A stretch of DNA of 64,000 nt, taken from positions 1 to 64,000 of the forward strand of contig NZ_JAHGUP010000042.1 of the NCBI RefSeq assembly GCF_001989995.2. Direction: 5' to 3'. The notes under the pieces are model-generated. The model saw only the letters and a program-made list of their open reading frames with translations, ran no database searches and was not told where the DNA came from. Shown here piece by piece: positions 55,670 to 62,958 of the stretch (positions are counted from its first letter, which is position 1; each line of letters begins with the position of its first letter). Origin of the DNA: Vibrio anguillarum. GTDB taxonomy: Bacteria > Pseudomonadota > Gammaproteobacteria > Enterobacterales > Vibrionaceae. Both the position numbers and the translations under genes were made by a program.

Positions 55670-56857
55670 ATGGCGAGTATTGAAGCGGCTTTAGCTGAAA
55701 TTAAACGCGGCGTTGAAGAGCTAATCCCAGAAGATGAATTGATCGCGAAACTGAAAGAAAACCGTCCACTGCGCATTAAATTAGGTGCTGATCCAACGGC
55801 TCCAGATATCCATCTTGGACATACGGTGATCCTCAATAAATTACGTGCATTTCAAGATTTGGGCCATGAAGTCACCTTTTTGATTGGTGATTTCACGGGT
55901 ATGGTTGGTGACCCAAGCGGTAAAAATACCACGCGTCCACCGCTCACTCGTGACGATGTTTTGCGTAATGCTGAAACCTATAAGACACAAGTGTTTAAGA
56001 TCCTCGATCCGGCTAAAACGAAAATTCAGTTTAACTCTGAATGGTTGTCTCTATTGGGCGCGGAAGGCATGATCCGTCTTGCATCGAACCAAACAGTGGC
56101 ACGCATGCTAGAGCGCGATGATTTTAAAAAGCGCTACGCTAATGGTCAGCCTATTGCCATTCATGAATTCATGTATCCACTCCTACAGGGTTATGATTCA
56201 GTCGCAATGGAGACAGATGTTGAGCTTGGCGGTACTGACCAAAAATTCAACCTATTGATGGGCCGTGAACTGCAAAAAGCACATGGTCAAAAACCACAAG
56301 TTGTCTTGATGATGCCACTGCTTGTTGGTTTGGATGGCGAGAAAAAAATGTCCAAATCAGCGCACAACTACATTGGTGTCAGTGAATCACCAAGTGAAAT
56401 GTTTGGCAAAATCATGTCGATCTCTGACACATTAATGTGGAGCTACTACGAGTTGCTTTCTTTCCGTCCATTGGAAGAAGTCGCACAGTTCAAAGCTGAT
56501 GTTGAAAATGGCACGAACCCACGCGATCTCAAAATCTTGTTGGCGAAAGAGATCATTGCACGTTTTCACTCTAAAGAAGAGGCGGATGCGGCTGAGCAAG
56601 AGTTTATCAACCGCTTCCAAAAAGGTGCGATGCCAGAAGAGATGCCAGAATTTGAATTTGCAGCGGGTATTGCTATCACTAACCTGCTCAAAGAGGCGGG
56701 TTTAGTGGCTTCAACGTCTGATGCGATGCGAATGATCAAGCAAGGCGGTGCCAAACAAGATGGCGAAAAAATCGACGACAGCAAAAATGTACCAGCCGCG
56801 GGGACTTATGTTTACCAAGTCGGCAAGCGTAAGTTCGCACGAGTTACTGTAAAGTAA
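55670..56857 (+). CDS. tyrS: Tyrosyl-tRNA synthetase
   Basis: Charges tRNA-Tyr. The 395-residue class I enzyme has HLGH at 48-51, KMSKS at 226-230, the tyrosine-binding [20 protein letters not shown] region and a C-terminal S4 RNA-binding domain (about 333-395). It belongs to the shorter TyrRS subgroup with KMSKS rather than the KFGKT form of E. coli. ATG with TAGGAG eight bases upstream. A strong terminator follows, so the next gene is a separate unit. Confidence 0.96.
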   Translation: MASIEAALAEIKRGVEELIPEDELIAKLKENRPLRIKLGADPTAPDIHLGHTVILNKLRAFQDLGHEVTFLIGDFTGMVGDPSGKNTTRPPLTRDDVLRNAETYKTQVFKILDPAKTKIQFNSEWLSLLGAEGMIRLASNQTVARMLERDDFKKRYANGQPIAIHEFMYPLLQGYDSVAMETDVELGGTDQKFNLLMGRELQKAHGQKPQVVLMMPLLVGLDGEKKMSKSAHNYIGVSESPSEMFGKIMSISDTLMWSYYELLSFRPLEEVAQFKADVENGTNPRDLKILLAKEIIARFHSKEEADAAEQEFINRFQKGAMPEEMPEFEFAAGIAITNLLKEAGLVASTSDAMRMIKQGGAKQDGEKIDDSKNVPAAGTYVYQVGKRKFARVTVK

Positions 56858-56888
56858 AAATCACAGTAAAGTGAACCGTCTATTCATC

Positions 56889-56911
56889 AAAGCGCCTAAG
56901 GGCGCTTTTTT
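56889..56911 (+). terminator. Terminator after tyrS
   Basis: AAAGCGCC (56889-56896), 4-base loop, GGCGCTTT (56901-56908), then T-run. Confidence 0.88.
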
Positions 56912-57036
56912 GCTGGACCTGATCTTGGCATATTAATTAGTCATTAAATCTTCAATCTGAATGGTGTGGTTGGGTATGCGTGAAATTGGAACGCATTGGA
57001 TGCAAAGATCAGAGTGTATTTCGCCAAAGGCTTTGG

Positions 57037-57042
57037 TACAAT
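57037..57042 (+). promoter_or_regulatory. Extended -10 promoter of the mgtE-like leader
   Basis: TACAAT preceded by TGG gives an extended -10 (TGGTACAAT). Transcription would begin near 57049, at a small hairpin (ACTGCT/AGCAGT, 57049-57065) directly before the leader ORF's ribosome site. Confidence 0.45.
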
Positions 57043-57081
57043 TTGCGCACTGCTAATTGAGCAGTACTTTCGGAGATTTTT

Positions 57082-57126
57082 ATGAACAATACCGACCATC
57101 CCCCTAGTATGAAGGGAGAAAAATAA
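57082..57126 (+). CDS. 14-residue leader peptide before the mgtE-like gene
   Basis: ATG with CGGAG at ideal spacing (six bases) encodes MNNTDHPPSMKGEK and stops at 57124-57126, ten bases before the first arm of a possible antiterminator. The Asp-His-Pro-Pro run recalls the acidic/proline-rich MgtL leader of enteric mgtA, where low Mg2+ makes ribosomes fall off and lets transcription continue. Sequence similarity to MgtL is not otherwise evident. I infer a regulatory leader peptide; no product function. Confidence 0.6.
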   Translation: MNNTDHPPSMKGEK

Positions 57127-57134
57127 CCGCTTTC

Positions 57135-57183
57135 GGTATTGGCGATCTTCGCTCCTACCTTCAGTGGTAGGGCTTATCTTTTC
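57135..57183 (+). promoter_or_regulatory. Candidate transcription attenuator upstream of the mgtE-like gene
   Basis: Two stems share bases 57151-57159. Antiterminator: GGTA (57135-57138) with TACC (57156-57159), plus GCGA (57142-57145) with TCGC (57149-57152). Terminator: GC-CCTACC (57151-57159) with GGTAGG-GC (57166-57173), followed by TTATCTTTTC. A ribosome at the leader-ORF stop would cover the first antiterminator arm and favour termination. Foldings were done by eye. Confidence 0.5.
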
Positions 57184-57338
57184 TGATTTACTCCTCTCGA
57201 TTTTTCTCCTGCTCTCTAGTTTGAGATGAAAACTTATCTGTGAATTACATTGATGAACAATGACGTCATTGCTCATGTATATATTGCATTTGGTTATCAT
57301 TTCGATGGTCGTTACCTTTGCCAATCGGGAGATTCGCC
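57184..57338 (+). other. Remaining mgtE leader with a 14-bp palindrome
   Basis: About 155 bases of leader between the attenuator and the mgtE-like start. It holds a perfect palindrome CAATGACGTCATTG at 57258-57271, which could be an operator or a tight RNA hairpin. I find no convincing reading frame. Confidence 0.4.
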
Positions 57339-58184
57339 ATGACGGTAATGAGCAACATTTATATTGAAAATTCACCTAACTTTTCTTTGGAAGAGATTGG
57401 TGCGGCTCGTAATGCATTTTTGCAGTACGAACAGCAAAAACAGGTACATTTATTGGCAGTGATGCCTATCGAAGAGGCAGTGGCGATTTTACGTCACTGT
57501 ACTATTGGTTATGTTCAGCAACTACTCAGTGAATTAGATAAAGGGGGTTATGACATTCGCGCTCGCCATTACGCTAACCAATTGGGGTTTATTTACTCAG
57601 AAGTTGAAACGGCACAAAGCTATTTAACCACTAGCGTGATTGAACATGTGAAGCAGCGTATTGGCTGGATTATTGTATTGGCACTACTTGGTATCGTATC
57701 AGGGCTGATTATTACCCAGTATGAAGATACATTGAGCCAGCTTGTGCTCTTAGCTGTGTATATGCCTGTTATTGCTGCTGCAGGTGGGAATACTGGCTCG
57801 CAAGCTGCGACGTTAGTCGTGCGCGCGTTGGCGGTTGGTGAATTACGCAAACGTCAATGGTTGCGTGTATTATGGAAGGAGTGCCGTGTTGCGGTTTGTC
57901 TTGCGTTGGCTATCTCTGCGGTGATGGTGGCTCGCATTATGTTGTTTAGTGATGCCAACTCAACCGGAGGCTTTCCACTAGAAAACATTGCGTTTGCAAT
58001 TGCGGTTGCGCTCTTTATCCAAGTCACTATTTCTACGACGATTGGTGGCTTATTACCCATTGCTGCGCGCGTTTTTAAATTAGATCCTGCGGTATTAGTT
58101 AGCCCTGTACTGGCTTCTATCGTCGATATTTCGGGTATGTGGATCTACTTTAACGTGGTGAATTATTCATTAGGACTGAGCTGA
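57339..58184 (+). CDS. MgtE-type Mg2+/divalent cation channel lacking CBS domains
   Basis: The 281 residues contain a short MgtE_N-like helical domain (about 10-85, LLAVMPIEEAVAILRH..) leading directly into the five-helix channel (about 98-281). The channel signatures are intact: AAAGGNTGSQAATLVVRALAVGEL and DPAVLVSPVLASIVDISGMWIYF. Typical MgtE is about 450 residues, with two CBS domains that close the channel when cytoplasmic Mg2+ is high; these are missing. I start at the ATG at 57339 with GGGAG seven bases upstream, not the TTG at 57318. Its 3' end overlaps convergent dacB by 22 bp. Mg2+ control may have moved to the mRNA leader. Confidence 0.82.
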   Translation: MTVMSNIYIENSPNFSLEEIGAARNAFLQYEQQKQVHLLAVMPIEEAVAILRHCTIGYVQQLLSELDKGGYDIRARHYANQLGFIYSEVETAQSYLTTSVIEHVKQRIGWIIVLALLGIVSGLIITQYEDTLSQLVLLAVYMPVIAAAGGNTGSQAATLVVRALAVGELRKRQWLRVLWKECRVAVCLALAISAVMVARIMLFSDANSTGGFPLENIAFAIAVALFIQVTISTTIGGLLPIAARVFKLDPAVLVSPVLASIVDISGMWIYFNVVNYSLGLS

Positions 58185-59605
58185 CTGAACTTAACGACAT
58201 CTTCAAAGAAGAGCGTCTCAAATTGAGCAATCGGGGCGGTAACACTAGTGTTATCGCCTTGATCTTGCGGATAATAATCAGTGATGAATTGAACAAATAA
58301 TGTACTCGGTTTTCCTTGTTTATCTAAACCGAAGCCCGCCATGTTATGCGTTCCATAAAGCGAACCACTTTTGGCAATTAGCTGCCCTTGTATAGCTTGG
58401 CCACGCATACTACGTCGGTACTGTAAGGTACCGGATTCACCTGCTTTAGGCATGATGTCAATAAGCTTAAGGGTTTGATTATTAATCCAAATGTAATTCA
58501 GCACATCCACCATATTTTGTACTGACAGGCGGTTGTTACGTGATAAACCCGAACCATCAGCCAACTGAGCTTGTGCCAAGTTGATGCCTGTTCGAGAAAA
58601 AAGGATCTGCTTGATCGCCTCGGTGCCATTACTAAAACTGCCGGGTTGAATAAAAAAATGCTGGCCAAGTGTTTTGGTTAAACTGTCAGCAATCAAATTG
58701 TCAGACTCTTTAAGCATCATTTCTAACAACGAGTACAGTGGCATAGATTGATGTGTTGCTATCAATGAACCCTTTTCTATGCTCAGTTCATCTTGCTTTA
58801 CACCCAGCTTAACCTCGCCTAGTAATTCAATGCCCACTTGTTTGAGTTGCTTATAAATCATACGTGTGGCGTATAAGTTTGGGTCTTGCACGGCAAACTT
58901 TAGTGGCAGAGGTTGTGTTCGCTCGGCCAAACAGCCGTCGAGCTGGTAATGGTTCTGCTCTGAAGTACGCAGTTCTAAATCACAGCGAGCGCTCTCTTGT
59001 TCAGTCTTAGTGACACTTCTTGCGTAGCTGGTCACGTGAATGGGATAGTGCTCAGGCACATAAACCCGAGTTTTCCCGTTCGGTTGCGTATAAATAGAGG
59101 CTTGCACACAATTACCATCCAGAGTGATTGCACTTGATGGGGCGCTATAGCATACCCCCAGAATATCCCAAGGTGATCCAACCGCGCGGTCGTAACCTGA
59201 AAAGGCTGAATTATCTAACCAAAGGTTGCCTTTTATTTGTGAGATGCCCTGTTTTTTTAGCTCGCTGAGTAGCTGCTTCATATCTTGGCTGGTTAACGTA
59301 GGGTCGCCAGAGAAGTGAATAACAATGTCATCGCCATGTTGAGTTAGTTGAGTCGTGAAGCGAAATTGTTCGCCAAGCTCTAGCGTGGCGGCAAGCGCGG
59401 TGAGCATTTTTAAAGTGCTGGCAGGAGGGAAAAGCGCTTGTATGTTATCAGTATCTTGAAAAACCTGTTCAGTGGCTAAAGAGTGAACGAATAAACCCAC
59501 CCGAGTACCTTGTGGCAGTGTTTGCAAAGGCGTATACGCCAAAGTCGATAAAGGAAGGAAGAATGAGAGTATGAATAAAAAAGCACTGCGGTTTAATAAG
59601 AGCAT
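58163..59605 (-). CDS. dacB: D-alanyl-D-alanine carboxypeptidase/endopeptidase (PBP4)
   Basis: Periplasmic peptidoglycan carboxypeptidase and endopeptidase. The 480 residues have a signal peptide (about 1-23, ending TLAY), the active-site SxxK as Ser63-Lys66 in PPASTLKM, a long inserted domain (about 85-290) typical of PBP4, the SxN motif in DGSGLSRNN and KSG in AKSGSLYG. No clear Shine-Dalgarno precedes the ATG. It lies downstream of ompU after a terminator, and its last 22 bp overlap the convergent mgtE-like gene. Confidence 0.93.
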   Translation of the reverse strand: MLLLNRSAFLFILSFFLPLSTLAYTPLQTLPQGTRVGLFVHSLATEQVFQDTDNIQALFPPASTLKMLTALAATLELGEQFRFTTQLTQHGDDIVIHFSGDPTLTSQDMKQLLSELKKQGISQIKGNLWLDNSAFSGYDRAVGSPWDILGVCYSAPSSAITLDGNCVQASIYTQPNGKTRVYVPEHYPIHVTSYARSVTKTEQESARCDLELRTSEQNHYQLDGCLAERTQPLPLKFAVQDPNLYATRMIYKQLKQVGIELLGEVKLGVKQDELSIEKGSLIATHQSMPLYSLLEMMLKESDNLIADSLTKTLGQHFFIQPGSFSNGTEAIKQILFSRTGINLAQAQLADGSGLSRNNRLSVQNMVDVLNYIWINNQTLKLIDIMPKAGESGTLQYRRSMRGQAIQGQLIAKSGSLYGTHNMAGFGLDKQGKPSTLFVQFITDYYPQDQGDNTSVTAPIAQFETLFFEDVVKFSQLSPNE

Positions 59606-59649
59606 AACACGGCATTTCAGGGCGGAGTGTGCATACAGTATAGCGAGAT

Positions 59650-59680
59650 AAAAAAACGCCTGCTAGCAAGCAGGCGTTTT
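59650..59680 (-). terminator. Terminator after ompU
   Basis: AAAACGCCTGC (59653-59663) pairs with GCAGGCGTTTT (59670-59680). A-run at 59651-59656 gives a U-run on the minus strand. Strong and symmetrical, as expected for an abundant porin mRNA. Confidence 0.88.
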
Positions 59681-59704
59681 AAATCTATGACATTAAGCCA
59701 AGAA

Positions 59705-60700
59705 TTAGAAGTCGTAACGTAGACCTAGTGCTAGTTCGTCTTCAGATTTAGCTTTACCTACTTTGTCTGAATCAAGTAGGTTGAAGTTGTAAGAGATATA
59801 CGAACGGAAGTTAGGTTTGAAGAAGTAAGTTGCATCAACTGCAAAGTTATCAGCTTCATCTGCTTTATTGCCAGAATTTTTAGATTCTAGGTAGTTGTAA
59901 GTAGAAGTGAATACAGCTTGACCCATAGTGTATTTTGCTGCTAGCTCATAACCAGTTTTATCTGTTTTGCTATTTGCTGCTTTGTCTTGACCATCAACAA
60001 AAGTACCAGCGAAGTAGAAATCAGAGATAGCGTAAGACGCTGCTAGCATGTATTGATCAGAAGACGCATTCGCTGCTGTATCTTGATCTGCGTAACCCGC
60101 ACCTAGCTTAACACCAGTGTCGCCGATTGCGTAGATAGCTGATAGAGAGTAGCCATCTGCATTGTTGTCTGTGATTGCAGACGTGCTTTCTTGACGGTCA
60201 GCAAAACGGTAGCTTGCTTTAACGCCTAGATCAGCAAATTGACCTTTATAAGCAACCATGTTGTCTACGCGGTCTGCTACAGCGATTTTATACGCTGCTG
60301 AGTTGCCGTGGTAAGACATGATACCAGTAAAGTCAGTGATAACACCTAGCGCGCCGTCATTTTTACCGTAAGTTACTTCACCGAAGTTACCGCCGATACC
60401 AGCATAAGTATAACGGTTTTCTAAATCACCTTTTTGGTCAGCTTTACCGTCGTCAGCAGTAGTAAATTCACCTTCGTAGAAACCAACACCGTATAGGCTA
60501 TCGTTGATCGCTACTTTACCTAGGAAGTTTAGACGTACGCGAGTTTTATCTTCCGCTTTGCCATCTTTAAGAGAAAGACGTGCTTCTGCGCGGCCGCCCA
60601 TTTCTAGAGATGTACCGTCTTGGTTGTATAGCTCACCAGCATTTACACCAGTTACTACTGCAGCAGCTGATACTGCTAAAGCAATCAGAGTTTTGTTCAT
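59705..60700 (-). CDS. ompU: Major outer-membrane porin OmpU
   Basis: General trimeric porin, ToxR-activated in V. cholerae, involved in bile resistance and colonisation. The 331 residues start with a signal peptide cleaved near 21 (TGVNA-GELYN), then the porin core SLEMGGRAEARLSL and RVRLNFLGK, the loop-3 region TYGKNDGALGVITDFTGIMSYHG and end in LGLRYDF with the terminal Phe needed for barrel assembly. Compared with the reference OmpU I remember, the mature N-terminus is shorter (no NQSGDKAGSTVYSAK-like stretch) and external loops differ. Codon use is that of a highly expressed gene. Confidence 0.93.
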   Translation of the reverse strand: MNKTLIALAVSAAAVVTGVNAGELYNQDGTSLEMGGRAEARLSLKDGKAEDKTRVRLNFLGKVAINDSLYGVGFYEGEFTTADDGKADQKGDLENRYTYAGIGGNFGEVTYGKNDGALGVITDFTGIMSYHGNSAAYKIAVADRVDNMVAYKGQFADLGVKASYRFADRQESTSAITDNNADGYSLSAIYAIGDTGVKLGAGYADQDTAANASSDQYMLAASYAISDFYFAGTFVDGQDKAANSKTDKTGYELAAKYTMGQAVFTSTYNYLESKNSGNKADEADNFAVDATYFFKPNFRSYISYNFNLLDSDKVGKAKSEDELALGLRYDF

Positions 60701-61181
60701 CTTATTAGTCCTAATTTACTGTCCATAAATATTTTTATTTGCGACGTCTATATCGTCCTTCGAGTGCTTTTGAACATTGAGTTGCATAGGTTGGGTTTTG
60801 TAAACCTTCACTAATGTACAACCAAACGTTACTAGCATTTCGTGTTCTACTTTTACTCTTAAGTTCCGAAATTAGTTAGTAAAATGATATAAAACAGATT
60901 TATGAACACCGTTTTATTTAGTGTAAATAAATATCAAGTCTTTGTTTTTTATTTTATTTATTGGTTTTTATCAACTGGTCTGAATAGTTTGTTTTTTATT
61001 TTTTTTTAGTGAAGTGGGTCGGTTTTTTGTGCGAAAACATTCGTGAAAATGAGCTTTGTGTCTGTTTTTTATCACTTTCCCCTAAACTCATTCACAGAAA
61101 TCTGACAGGGGTCACGTGTGATTTAAGATGATTTAGTCACGAAGTTTGATTACACTGATTAGCAACTATGTTAATCCATGT
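60701..61181. promoter_or_regulatory. ompU-greA divergent intergenic region, AT-rich ToxR-type control region
   Basis: About 550 bp separate the two starts. Bases 60880-61010 are very AT-rich with repeated TAAA/TTTA tracts, the composition of ToxR-bound DNA upstream of ompU; ToxR binding is known for the reference gene but I cannot define single sites. AGGA lies eight bases before the ompU ATG. No gene seen. Confidence 0.45.
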
Positions 61182-61219
61182 ACTACCTAACCTTTGTTGT
61201 GTTGGGTAGTTTTGTTTTG
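61182..61219 (+). terminator. Leader terminator upstream of greA (GraL-like attenuator)
   Basis: ACTACCTAAC (61182-61191), 9-base loop, GTTGGGTAGT (61201-61210), one G-U pair, then TTTGTTTTG. It lies 33 bp before the greA ATG, inside its leader. E. coli greA has a comparable leader that ends prematurely to give the GraL small RNAs. Confidence 0.65.
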
Positions 61220-61252
61220 CCCAAATACGAATTTTGGCATTAGAGGTATAAA

Positions 61253-61726
61253 ATGGAAAAAGTTCCAATGACAGTTCGTGGTGAACAATTGCTGCGCGAA
61301 GAGTTAGATAGGCTGCTAAAATTACGTCCACAAATTACCCAAGCTATTGCAACCGCACGTGAACTTGGCGACCTAAAAGAAAATGCGGAATATCACGCTG
61401 CTCGAGAAGAGCAAGGTATTTGTGAGGCTCAAATTCGTGATATTGAATATAAGCTATCTGTTGCTCAGGTGATCGATATCACTAAAATGGAAAATACAGG
61501 CAAAGTGATTTTTGGTTCAACAGTGACATTGATTGACAGTGATACTGATGAAGTGAAACGCTACCAGATTGTGGGTGAAGATGAAGCTGAGATTAAATCT
61601 GGGCGCATTTCTGTCAGCTCACCGATTGCCCGCGGTTTGATCGGTAAAATGGAAGGTGATGAGGTGATTATCGCCACTCCTGGTGGTGATAAAGATTTCG
61701 AAATCGATAAAGTTGAATACCTCTAA
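61253..61726 (+). CDS. greA: Transcript cleavage factor GreA
   Basis: Rescues backtracked RNA polymerase by stimulating RNA cleavage in the secondary channel. The 157 residues have the coiled-coil domain with acidic tip Asp40 and Glu43 in [12 protein letters not shown] and the FKBP-like C-terminal domain ending [14 protein letters not shown]. GreA and DksA, both in this window, compete for the same channel. ATG with GAGG at normal spacing. A leader terminator precedes it and a strong terminator follows. Confidence 0.97.
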   Translation: MEKVPMTVRGEQLLREELDRLLKLRPQITQAIATARELGDLKENAEYHAAREEQGICEAQIRDIEYKLSVAQVIDITKMENTGKVIFGSTVTLIDSDTDEVKRYQIVGEDEAEIKSGRISVSSPIARGLIGKMEGDEVIIATPGGDKDFEIDKVEYL

Positions 61727-61744
61727 TTCATTTCAACAACAATC

Positions 61745-61773
61745 AAAAAGGTCGCAGTGTGCGACCTTTTTTT
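61745..61773. terminator. Bidirectional terminator between greA and yhbY
   Basis: AAAAAGGTCGCA (61745-61756), 3-base loop, TGCGACCTTTTT (61760-61771), with more T. It serves both convergent genes. Its core GGTCGC resembles that of the panC terminator by chance or common type. Confidence 0.9.
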
Positions 61774-61814
61774 GTCTGTATCCATCAGAGTCAGAGCGTC
61801 GATAACGCGACTGA

Positions 61815-62111
61815 TTACTTACGAGGGATCTCGATTTTACGTTGCTCGGTTTGACGAAATAGTACGAGAATCTTACCAATGGTTTGTACTTTTTCTGCGC
61901 CAGTCTCACGCACGATAGCATCGATAATCAACTGCTTAGTTTCGCGATCTTCGGATGCTACTTTCACTTTGATCAGTTCGTGGTGGTTGAGGGCAATCTC
62001 GATTTCCGCTAGAACAGCCTCAGTGAGTCCATTCGCGCCCATCAGTACAACAGGTTTCAAACTGTGTGCTAGGCCTTTAAGGTGCTGCTTTTGTTTGGTG
62101 CTTAGGTTCAT
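61815..62111 (-). CDS. yhbY: CRM-domain ribosome-assembly RNA-binding protein YhbY
   Basis: The 98 residues form a single CRM domain: KQKQHLKGLAHSLKPVV, the GANGLTEAVLAEI GxxG-type loop and KVKVASEDRETKQLIIDAI. E. coli YhbY associates with pre-50S ribosomes. It is divergent from rlmE, which methylates 23S rRNA in the same subunit; this pairing is the same in E. coli. Confidence 0.93.
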   Translation of the reverse strand: MNLSTKQKQHLKGLAHSLKPVVLMGANGLTEAVLAEIEIALNHHELIKVKVASEDRETKQLIIDAIVRETGAEKVQTIGKILVLFRQTEQRKIEIPRK

Positions 62112-62230
62112 TATGCGGCCAATTTTATTTAATATAAGGGTTGAAAAAAGCTATTTTAACGCCATCTATCCCTGAAGACTATATTTTCTACCATACTTTC
62201 TTGGATGGAAACATTTCAGTTAGGAATCGA

Positions 62231-62860
62231 ATGAGTAAACAGAAGCATTCGGCCAGCTCTAGTCGCTGGTTGAAAGAACATTTTGATGATAAATACGTGA
62301 ATGAAGCCAAAAAGAGAGGTTATCGTTCGCGTGCTATTTTCAAAATAGAAGAGATTCAAAATAAAGATAAACTGCTTAGGCCAGGAATGACTGTTGTGGA
62401 TTTAGGGGCGGCTCCCGGCGGGTGGTCTCAATATTCAGCGGGTATCGTCGGTGATAAAGGCCGAGTGATCGCGTGTGATATTTTGCCGATGGATCCTATT
62501 GTTGGCGTTGCTTTCTTACAAGGCGATTTTCGTGAAGAGGCCGTGCTGGACGCACTATTAGATCGTATACAGCCTGATATGGTTGATGTGGTGATGTCAG
62601 ACATGGCACCTAACATCGCCGGAAATAATTCGGTTGATCAGCCAAGGGCAATGTATTTGGTTGAACTAGCTCTAGATATGTGTCGACAAGTTCTTACTCC
62701 AAATGGTAGTTTTGTGGTCAAGGTTTTTCAGGGAGAAGGCTTTGATGATTATGTCAAAGAAGTTCGAAACCTGTTTAAAGTCGTGAAAATAAGAAAACCA
62801 GACTCTTCGCGAGCTCGCTCAAGAGAAGTCTTTGTTGTAGCCACTGGTTACAAAGGTTAA
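62231..62860 (+). CDS. rlmE: 23S rRNA Um2552 2'-O-methyltransferase
   Basis: Late 50S-assembly methylase (also ftsJ/rrmJ). The 209 residues show the catalytic tetrad Lys38, Asp123 (MSDMAPN), Lys163 (VVKVFQGEG) and Glu198, with the SAM loop [11 protein letters not shown] near 57-67. I start at the ATG at 62231 with AGGA five bases upstream; the longer frame from 62141 overlaps the yhbY promoter and is not supported. It precedes ftsH by 98 bp in the same direction, as in E. coli where the two form a heat-shock operon. Confidence 0.96.
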   Translation: MSKQKHSASSSRWLKEHFDDKYVNEAKKRGYRSRAIFKIEEIQNKDKLLRPGMTVVDLGAAPGGWSQYSAGIVGDKGRVIACDILPMDPIVGVAFLQGDFREEAVLDALLDRIQPDMVDVVMSDMAPNIAGNNSVDQPRAMYLVELALDMCRQVLTPNGSFVVKVFQGEGFDDYVKEVRNLFKVVKIRKPDSSRARSREVFVVATGYKG

Positions 62861-62958
62861 CGTTTTTGCTGTACAAGGCATAAGTTAACATATGGCTACA
62901 GGTTACAAACTGTAGTACCCTACCTTTAATTACAATTAGTTATCGCGAGGCTTACACC

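Noticed and set aside
57049..57338. Known Mg2+ or Mn2+ riboswitch (M-box or yybP-ykoY) before the mgtE-like gene
   Set aside because: I could not recognise the conserved core of either class; the leader-ORF and two-stem arrangement fits better. A covariance-model search would settle it.
56944..57375. 143-codon minus-strand ORF over the mgtE leader
   Set aside because: No Shine-Dalgarno, no family resemblance, and it runs antisense through the promoter, leader ORF and attenuator, which explain the region better.
62170..62194. Sigma32-like heat-shock promoter before rlmE-ftsH
   Set aside because: CCTGAA and TACCAT resemble the elements, but the spacing of 12 bp is too short and the -10 match weak. 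The biology is plausible, the sequence support is not enough.
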